IMG/VR virus record: IMGVR_UViG_3300020166_000993
Location: 1-64,000 of that record
From: a virus
DNA: 64,000 nt
Direction: 5' to 3' (one strand)
Made by a program: the position numbers and the translations under genes. Below are positions 59,103 to 64,000 of the stretch, piece by piece; positions within the stretch are counted from its first letter, which is position 1, and each line of letters begins with the position of its first letter. The notes under the pieces are model-generated. The model saw only the letters and a list, made by a program, of their open reading frames with translations. It was not told the origin of the DNA and made no database searches.

Positions 59103-59855
59103 ATGTCACGTAAGAAGCGTAAAGCAAATTGCAACAAATACCGAAGAAACCAACCACAAGGAGAACCATATTTGAGACTAGTACAGGGCGGCGCACCTTT
59201 AGAGCGTAACAGAAACAAACAAGTAAACATTGTACCCAGAAACTTCCACCAGGATAATTTATTAGATTATCTGGAAGATCACAAAATCAACATAGTTTTT
59301 GCTGTGGGCCCAGCAGGCACAGGCAAAACACTCATTTCAACACTAGCAGGCATCAGAGAACTAAAAGCAGGTGACATCGACAAGTTCGTAGTAACCCGCC
59401 CTGCTGTAAGTGTGGATGAGCAACACGGTTTCTTGCCAGGAACTTTACAAGAGAAAATGGCGCCGTGGACGAGACCCATATTTGATATCTTTGAGGAATA
59501 CTATAGCCCAGATCAAATTGAGTACATGTTGAGTGATAATAAAGTAGAAATTGCTCCACTAGCATATATGCGTGGACGCACTTTTAAAAACTCATTCATC
59601 ATAGCAGATGAGATGCAGAATGCTACAGAAAGCCAAATGAAAATGCTACTAACCAGAATAGGAGATGGTAGTAAAATTGTGGTTACTGGCGACCTAGCGC
59701 AGCATGATCGTGGCTATGAATCAAACGGCTTAAAGTTGTTCATTGAGAGATTGGTGAGAACAGGAAGCGACCGCATCAAACTAGTAGAGTTTGACAGTAA
59801 GGACATTGAACGACACCCAGTGGTAGATGAAGTACTAAGACTTTACGCTGAGTAG
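59103..59855 (+). CDS. phoH: PhoH-like ATPase
   Basis: 250 aa. Walker A GPAGTGKT (about residue 70), KFVVTRPAV, FIIADEMQNAT (Walker B) and VVTGDLAQHD are the PhoH signature. It is an RNA/NTP-related P-loop ATPase very common in marine phages; its exact role is unsettled. The basic N-terminus (SRKKRKANCNKYRR) may bind nucleic acid. AGGAG precedes the ATG and a terminator follows. Confidence 0.92.
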   Translation: MSRKKRKANCNKYRRNQPQGEPYLRLVQGGAPLERNRNKQVNIVPRNFHQDNLLDYLEDHKINIVFAVGPAGTGKTLISTLAGIRELKAGDIDKFVVTRPAVSVDEQHGFLPGTLQEKMAPWTRPIFDIFEEYYSPDQIEYMLSDNKVEIAPLAYMRGRTFKNSFIIADEMQNATESQMKMLLTRIGDGSKIVVTGDLAQHDRGYESNGLKLFIERLVRTGSDRIKLVEFDSKDIERHPVVDEVLRLYAE

Positions 59856-59862
59856 GAAGGAA

Positions 59863-59885
59863 GGGGTGGCGACACCCCTTTTTTT
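59863..59885 (+). terminator. rho-independent terminator after phoH
   Basis: GGGGTG, loop GCGA, CACCCC (6-bp perfect stem) followed by seven T, starting 8 bp past the phoH stop. Confidence 0.9.
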
Positions 59886-59893
59886 GATAAATA
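59886..59893 (+). promoter_or_regulatory. T4-like late promoter GATAAATA
   Basis: GATAAATA on the plus strand directly after the phoH terminator, 28 nt before the nitroreductase ATG, with CAGGAG in the leader. Confidence 0.6.
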
Positions 59894-59921
59894 ATGTGAT
59901 ATAATACCCAGGAGTCACATC

Positions 59922-60629
59922 ATGGCAACACGGAAAGCGTTGAGCATCCAACATAAAGATATTTTTAAAGCTATACACAGAAGTCAGCATTGTCAGCGTA
60001 ATTGGAATCTAGATAAAAAAATACCTCAAGAAGACATTGATATGATTATGGAATCCATAACACAATGTCCAAGTAAACAAAACAGAGCATTTTATAAAGT
60101 ACATCTCGTACAAGACCGTGACATTATTGAAACTATACATAGTTACTCTGATGGGTGTGGACAACAACACATTGGACCAACATTTACAACAACTAATACT
60201 CAAGTGCTTGCACATTTATGTATTATTTTCGAACAATTACCAATTAAACAATTTGTAAGAAGAGAATATGGTTTAAATTTAGCACTAGTCCAAAAAATTG
60301 ATTTATCTACTATAGATTTTGAAAAACATATAGTAGATACAGATCTCGTCGCAGAAATTGAACGTGATGTACTTAAAGATCAAAATATGGCAATGGGCAT
60401 TGCTGCAGGATATGCTAATTTAAGTGCTAGTTTACTAGGTTATAGTACTGGATGTTGTGCTTGTTTTGATGGTTATGCAGTAAAGGACCTTTTAGGATTA
60501 GAAAGTGCACCTGAGCTAATAATGGGCATAGGTATACCTGGAGAAAAACCTAGACGAGTACATCATTACGACGACTCAATTACTTTTAGGACAAATAAAA
60601 AACAACCAATTCCAGTAACACATTTTTAG
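59922..60629 (+). CDS. nitroreductase-family flavoprotein
   Basis: 235 aa. CQRNWNLDKKIPQEDIDMI, then TQCPSKQNRAFYKVHLV matches the FMN-binding N-terminus (R..W..., SKQN) of nitroreductases; MAMGIAAGYANLSASLLGYS and MGIGIPGE fit the C-terminal FMN and dimer region. It would reduce a substrate with NAD(P)H. Marine T4-like phages often carry such genes; the substrate is unknown. Confidence 0.78.
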   Translation: MATRKALSIQHKDIFKAIHRSQHCQRNWNLDKKIPQEDIDMIMESITQCPSKQNRAFYKVHLVQDRDIIETIHSYSDGCGQQHIGPTFTTTNTQVLAHLCIIFEQLPIKQFVRREYGLNLALVQKIDLSTIDFEKHIVDTDLVAEIERDVLKDQNMAMGIAAGYANLSASLLGYSTGCCACFDGYAVKDLLGLESAPELIMGIGIPGEKPRRVHHYDDSITFRTNKKQPIPVTHF

Positions 60630-60640
60630 GATAAATTATT

Positions 60641-60925
60641 ATGGCTAGAACACGACCTAGAAGAGGCCCACCTTCAAACACTGCAACTGTTATTAGTTTT
60701 AGTGATTTGCCATCCGCCGCCCAACAAAAAGGCAGAGGTCAAGGCGCCCAAAATTTTGGGAAGTCTATGCGTGATTTATCTAGAGATGATTTAAGTGCTA
60801 GTCAACGCAATGATGCAGCCTCTACTGATATTGTTATAATACAGGATGGAGACGCAGACATTATATTAAGTCCAACTGGAGATGCTATCCAGGCAATACA
60901 ACTGGCAGTAGCAGCCCGAACATAA
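60641..60925 (+). CDS. hypothetical protein, 94 aa
   Basis: Starts MARTRPRRGPPSNTATVISF; basic, low-complexity first half, then DIVIIQDGDADIILSPTGDA, a short beta segment. It lies 11 bp after the nitroreductase gene. Function unknown. Confidence 0.6.
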   Translation: MARTRPRRGPPSNTATVISFSDLPSAAQQKGRGQGAQNFGKSMRDLSRDDLSASQRNDAASTDIVIIQDGDADIILSPTGDAIQAIQLAVAART

Positions 60926-60935
60926 AATTTTACTG

Positions 60936-61085
60936 CTACCTTCTACCCCATGCAGGCTTAGGCCGATCTTCAATTGGCGTGGTAGCAGCATAATCGCATT
61001 GAGTAATCTTTCCGCCTTTTTCCAAAAATTCTGCTATTAATCTTTCCGATTCTTCTTCTGGCGTTTCTGTTGGTTCGTTATCCAT
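60936..61085 (-). CDS. small protein, 49 aa
   Basis: Starts MDNEPTETPEEESERLIAEF after AAGGAAAAC. An acidic helix is followed by LEKGGKITQC and a basic tail. It converges with the plus-strand gene, leaving 10 bp between them. Likely real from ribosome site and codon pattern. Function unknown. Confidence 0.6.
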   Translation of the reverse strand: MDNEPTETPEEESERLIAEFLEKGGKITQCDYAATTPIEDRPKPAWGRR

Positions 61086-61102
61086 TTGTTTTCCTTTATG
61101 GT

Positions 61103-62026
61103 TTATTGGGCATTCATTTGTAATTCTACGAGTGTAGCACTTAAATTAATCTCAGGATCAGCACAAGCAACACTTTTAACCATGCCATCTCTGATAATTA
61201 ACAATGCCTGATCCTGTGTTGCTTGACTATTGCCCCAAAGTTCTAGATTACGATACAGGAATCTAAACACATCATCATATTCTTCTGGGCGAGCCTGTGT
61301 AACAATCATTTCCCTCGCAGGTTTGTAGTCACCTTTCTTGAACAGTTCAATAGCACTCAGCATCCAGTCTGATGTACTGCTTTCTCCTGCTTGTGGTTTC
61401 TTTAACTGTCCATCCACTACATTCTGTTGCACTAGATTAATACACTTACGCAAATCAGGATAGGTTGCCTGCACATAAGTATCCAGTGTTTCTAAATCCA
61501 GGTCCACACCTTCACTAATACCAATCGTTGCAATACGTGCAGTAAATTCTGTGGTATCCAGTTTCTCAATGTGGAAGCCCTGACATCTACTGTGCAATGC
61601 AGGAATAACACGTTGAGGATAATTGCAAGTAAGCAAAAACCTACAACTGGTGTGATACATTTCCATTACGCCACGCAATGCTGCTTGACCGTTTGGAGTA
61701 ATATAATCTGCCTCATCCAGCAACACATACTTCATATCACCAAATGGCATTGTGCTAGCAAAGTTAGTGATCTTGTTTCTAATTGTATCTACATTGTTTT
61801 CGTTACTGGCGTTGATCTCTAATACGTCTAAATCGTTTACATCTAGCTCTGCAAGTAATACTTTTGCTAATGTGGTCTTGCCTGTGCCTGGTGCTCCTGA
61901 AAATAACAAATGCGGCATTGCACCACTTGCTATCCAACCTTGTACTTGCGCTTTTTGTTTTGCATCACGAAAAACATAATCTTTTGTGTTGTTTGGTCTG
62001 TATTTTTCAGTCCATAATTCTTTCAT
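61103..62026 (-). CDS. 44: clamp-loader large subunit gp44
   Basis: About 307 aa, near T4 gp44 (319). Starts MKELWTEKYRPNNTKDYVF (the WxEKYRP clamp-loader signature). GAPGTGKTTLAK is Walker A, YVLLDEADYI Walker B, LTCNYP sensor I and HSRCQ the arginine-finger SRC motif. It loads the gp45 clamp with gp62, which is not in the window. The ATG is preferred to an upstream TTG at 62059. Confidence 0.93.
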   Translation of the reverse strand: MKELWTEKYRPNNTKDYVFRDAKQKAQVQGWIASGAMPHLLFSGAPGTGKTTLAKVLLAELDVNDLDVLEINASNENNVDTIRNKITNFASTMPFGDMKYVLLDEADYITPNGQAALRGVMEMYHTSCRFLLTCNYPQRVIPALHSRCQGFHIEKLDTTEFTARIATIGISEGVDLDLETLDTYVQATYPDLRKCINLVQQNVVDGQLKKPQAGESSTSDWMLSAIELFKKGDYKPAREMIVTQARPEEYDDVFRFLYRNLELWGNSQATQDQALLIIRDGMVKSVACADPEINLSATLVELQMNAQ

Positions 62027-62045
62027 ATTGTGTCCCGTTTGTGTG

Positions 62046-62330
62046 TTATAGTCCGCCAATGGTAAAGGAGTTAAGCTTGTTTACTGGAATTGTGTCAGTA
62101 TGTTCTAAAATAAAATGTGCTGCTACAGCATCATCTTTAAATTCTGCATCCACGCCAACTACCAGATAATGATCTCCTGGTTCAAAATATCTTGTAAATT
62201 GTACAGCATTATCCGGATATTGTCTACTCCATTCCATAAAAGGTTCAACAGTGTCCCTGATCATCATGTCGAGGACCCAATCTTCCATGCTGTCATTTGC
62301 AGTGCATTGTATTACCTTTATTGTCTTCAC
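62046..62330 (-). CDS. hypothetical protein, 94 aa
   Basis: Starts with GTG at 62330, overlapping the upstream stop as GTGA. Mixed alpha/beta with RYFEPGDHYLVVGVDAEF. Not recognised. It precedes gp44 by 19 bp. Confidence 0.6.
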   Translation of the reverse strand: MKTIKVIQCTANDSMEDWVLDMMIRDTVEPFMEWSRQYPDNAVQFTRYFEPGDHYLVVGVDAEFKDDAVAAHFILEHTDTIPVNKLNSFTIGGL

Positions 62331-62488
62331 CAGTTGTGCACTACGTTGGCCATGATAAAGAAACAGGTCATGAAGTTTATTCCCACAATTACGGTTCTTA
62401 CTATGGTAATATATTTGTCGTAAGGCTCTGTCTTATCATCAGAGTAACCTCCCAGACTGTATTGCCAAATTTTCCAAATTTTGTTCAT
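62327..62488 (-). CDS. small membrane protein, 53 aa
   Basis: Starts MNKIWKIWQYSLGGYSDDKT at 62488, overlapping the 34-aa gene stop as ATGA. One membrane helix near the C-terminus (YITIVRTVIVGINFMTCFFI). A longer frame from 62605 is rejected because two other small genes use that DNA with coupled starts. Confidence 0.6.
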   Translation of the reverse strand: MNKIWKIWQYSLGGYSDDKTEPYDKYITIVRTVIVGINFMTCFFIMANVVHNW

Positions 62489-62589
62489 GTAAAGAACCAG
62501 TGCACAAAAACAAGCATAGCTATGCCTGTAAGATATCCAGTAAGGAACCCTTTCCAGAATTTTATACTCAATTCTTCCTGGTATTTCAT
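62485..62589 (-). CDS. single-span membrane peptide, 34 aa
   Basis: MKYQEELSIKFWKGFLTGYL and a hydrophobic C-terminus (TGIAMLVFVHWFFT). It overlaps both neighbours (ATGA at each end) in a three-gene chain. Function unknown. Confidence 0.55.
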   Translation of the reverse strand: MKYQEELSIKFWKGFLTGYLTGIAMLVFVHWFFT

Positions 62590-62693
62590 ATAAAAAATAA
62601 TCCAATTATTGATAACACTAGAATAACGTTTAGATAGGATACTACACCAATCCAAAATAACTTTTTATTCTTCTTAACAAAACTATAGCTCAT
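62586..62693 (-). CDS. single-span membrane peptide, 35 aa, leaderless
   Basis: MSYSFVKKNKKLFWIGVVSY then a hydrophobic helix ending LFFI. The ATG at 62693 is 6 nt past a perfect TATAAT, so the transcript should start at or next to the ATG. It leads the chain of tiny membrane genes. Confidence 0.55.
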   Translation of the reverse strand: MSYSFVKKNKKLFWIGVVSYLNVILVLSIIGLFFI

Positions 62694-62699
62694 AGGGTA

Positions 62700-62728
62700 A
62701 TTATACACTAAGTTCAGTTAAATGTCAA
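62700..62728 (-). promoter_or_regulatory. sigma70-type promoter, leaderless operon
   Basis: Minus strand: TTGACA (62723-62728), 17 nt, TATAAT (62700-62705), then 6 nt to the ATG at 62693. It probably also serves gp44. Confidence 0.8.
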
Positions 62729-63067
62729 TCAGAAAGAGTACCTCACTTCAGTTTCAACCTTGGTCTTAGCATCGCCAGTGTCCTTGGTCTCCAGTTTACC
62801 TTTAACTGTTACAGCATCAAACTTAAACTTGTATCCTGCTTCGTAACTGTGACCCTTAGTCATTGGTCCGATTTCAAAATACATGTTGTTCTTTGCTTTA
62901 TATCCAAAACGCAAATGGTTAGTTGTCTTAGTGTGATCCCACTCTTTCAACTCGTACTCGTTCTTGTATTCTATATAGGGTGCAGCATTGGCATTAGAAC
63001 CAAGAATTGCTACAACCATTAACACTAGTAATCCTACATACACACTTTGAAAAAACTTCTTTGCCAT
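62729..63067 (-). CDS. small outer-membrane-type protein, 112 aa
   Basis: A clear signal peptide (residues 1-28, ending SNANA). Mature chain of alternating strands rich in Tyr, Lys and Glu (NHLRFGYKAKNNMYFEIGP) and a C-terminal VRYSF with the terminal Phe used by the BAM machinery. Only about eight short strands fit. AAGGAG precedes the ATG. Probably a tiny beta-barrel or barrel fragment. Role unknown. Confidence 0.65.
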   Translation of the reverse strand: MAKKFFQSVYVGLLVLMVVAILGSNANAAPYIEYKNEYELKEWDHTKTTNHLRFGYKAKNNMYFEIGPMTKGHSYEAGYKFKFDAVTVKGKLETKDTGDAKTKVETEVRYSF

Positions 63068-63165
63068 TGTTAACTCCTTAGGTTATGTTTATTAAGTGTA
63101 TTATTTAAACATACCGCAGTTAAGATTGTGTAAAGATGATGTTAATTTTATGTTAAATTTTAGAC

Positions 63166-63191
63166 AAAAAAATACCCCCTTGCGGAGGTAT
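63166..63191 (-). terminator. rho-independent terminator after the porin gene
   Basis: On the minus strand, ATACCTCC, loop GCAA, GGGGGTAT form an 8-bp stem with one G-T pair, followed by seven T. It starts 24 bp after the porin stop. Confidence 0.88.
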
Positions 63192-63214
63192 CTTTCCAAA
63201 TTGTATACGAAATA

Positions 63215-63874
63215 TTAAAACAATTTTTTAGTGATTGTAACAAATGCTTGCTTTTCATCTGATAAGTCTGAAGCATCATCAGCTTTAAATGAGCTGTAAC
63301 CAAATGTAGCGTCTGATTCAAAAGCAGTGCCTTCGAAAATACTTACGCCTTTAGAAACTTTCCAGTTGGTTCCTGCACCATCTAAATCGCCAAAGCTAGC
63401 ATCAAAGTGGCCCAGAACATCTACACTTACTTCCATGTAGTCTGCTGCATCGTCCATTCCTTTGAAGTAAGAAGCACTTACTGCTTTGTATCCCAATGAG
63501 ACCATAACTTCTTCTACATCAAGAGCTGACTCGTTAAAGTCTACTAACTCATCGAAGCTGCTATAATTGTAATCAATGTATGCAACATCCAAAGTTAAGC
63601 CTTCACCACCCATCTTGTAACCAGCATAGATGTCATACTCTGCTTCAATGTCTGTACCGTAATCAACTTGACTACCCCATACACCAGCATAAAAATTGCC
63701 AGCAGAGACATTTACGTCTGCACTAACAGCAGGACTATTAGCATTTTGTGCCATACCACGGAAAATGTATTCCGAAGATACACCAACAGAACCACCAACT
63801 TCTAAAGCTGATACACTGCCAGCGAACAATAATGCACCCACTGCAACAAGTGACTTAATATTTAATATATTCAT
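63215..63874 (-). CDS. TorF-family (Gcw_chp) putative porin
   Basis: 219 aa from the ATG at 63874, which has AAGGA; the longer frame to 63913 is rejected. Signal peptide (residues 1-23, ending VSA). SSEYIFRGMAQNANSPAV is the N-terminal signature of the TorF/Gcw_chp porin family, followed by amphipathic strands and a terminal LF. It would form an outer-membrane beta-barrel. A terminator follows. A porin gene in a phage is unusual; with the other two outer-membrane genes it suggests surface remodelling. Confidence 0.78.
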   Translation of the reverse strand: MNILNIKSLVAVGALLFAGSVSALEVGGSVGVSSEYIFRGMAQNANSPAVSADVNVSAGNFYAGVWGSQVDYGTDIEAEYDIYAGYKMGGEGLTLDVAYIDYNYSSFDELVDFNESALDVEEVMVSLGYKAVSASYFKGMDDAADYMEVSVDVLGHFDASFGDLDGAGTNWKVSKGVSIFEGTAFESDATFGYSSFKADDASDLSDEKQAFVTITKKLF

Positions 63875-64000
63875 AATTTTTCCTTTTCTTTGGAGCAAAT
63901 AAATTTGCCTCACTTTTATTTAGCTTTTTCTTGCAGTTTTCTTACATTTTTTGGAATTGCATATGAATAGCATAGTTGGAAAGGCTTAACCCTGGTAGTA

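Noticed and set aside
58993-59175. 60-aa plus-strand frame before phoH
   Set aside because: It overlaps the phoH start and the hairpin and has no ribosome site or protein pattern.
62488-62605. Long N-terminal part of a 92-aa frame
   Set aside because: Two short genes with ATGA couplings occupy this DNA in other frames and the promoter sits just upstream of them.

Overview
This window is about 64 kb of a larger, AT-rich genome of a tailed, T4-type marine phage. The evidence is a T4-like replication set: family B DNA polymerase gp43, sliding clamp gp45, clamp-loader gp44 and a T4 RNase H-type 5' exonuclease. It also has late promoters of the T4 type (TATAAATA or GATAAATA), a tRNA cluster, PhoH, MazG, a nitroreductase, a cupin and repeat-rich fibre proteins. 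No integrase, attachment site, capsid, terminase or tail-sheath gene is visible, so this is one segment of a virulent phage genome. Three outer-membrane-type proteins and a lipoprotein cytochrome c point to a Gram-negative host. The style of the TonB-dependent receptor suggests a marine gammaproteobacterium, which is inference only.

Layout. Nearly everything from 1 to 58.7 kb is on the minus strand in long, translationally coupled runs (ATGA, GTGA and TAATG overlaps). 1-8 kb: a MoxR-like ATPase (cut by the window edge), small unknown genes, an HNH nuclease, a radical SAM/SPASM enzyme, RNase H, a cupin. 8-18 kb: a 7-deazaguanine module (QueE-, FolE-, QueD- and DpdA/TGT-like) interleaved with a phosphoribosyltransferase, sugar epimerase, glycosyltransferase, a histone H1-like peptide, a second radical SAM enzyme, an SDR, MazG and a cytochrome c lipoprotein. 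17.8-22 kb: gp45, gp43 and a DsbA-like protein. 22-29 kb: a FabF-type ketosynthase, a sulfotransferase, a putative fibre protein, a fatty acid desaturase, a methyltransferase and a GT2 glycosyltransferase. 29.4-30.6 kb: seven intact tRNAs and one tRNA remnant. 30.5-35 kb: oxygenase-like proteins, an SDR and small genes. 35-44.6 kb: large fibre or adhesin proteins. 44.6-51 kb: ClpA, a CbpA/DnaJ-like co-chaperone and a full-length 1084-residue TonB-dependent receptor. 51-54.2 kb: a cassette of two CmcJ/NvfI-like oxygenases, a methyltransferase and a sulfotransferase. 54-58.7 kb: a spanin pair, conserved phage proteins, another oxygenase-like protein, HNH and ParB-like proteins. 59.1-60.9 kb is on the plus strand (PhoH, nitroreductase, one unknown). 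The minus strand resumes with gp44, tiny membrane proteins, a small outer-membrane protein and a TorF-like porin.

Regulation is readable. Twelve close matches to sigma70 promoters (TTGACA, 16-17 nt, TATAAT, often TGC before the -10) precede early or middle genes and the receptor. T4-like late boxes precede structural genes. Several genes begin 5-8 nt after a -10 or late box, so they should be read from leaderless or nearly leaderless mRNAs.

The most unusual content is the 7-deazaguanine DNA modification module with a variant QueE and QueD, the complete TonB receptor and two further outer-membrane proteins, the cytochrome c inside the deazaguanine operon, the ClpA-DnaJ pair with a ClpP-docking IGF loop, the CmcJ-like cassette and the lipid genes. 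Functions come from motifs read by eye; no database search was run.
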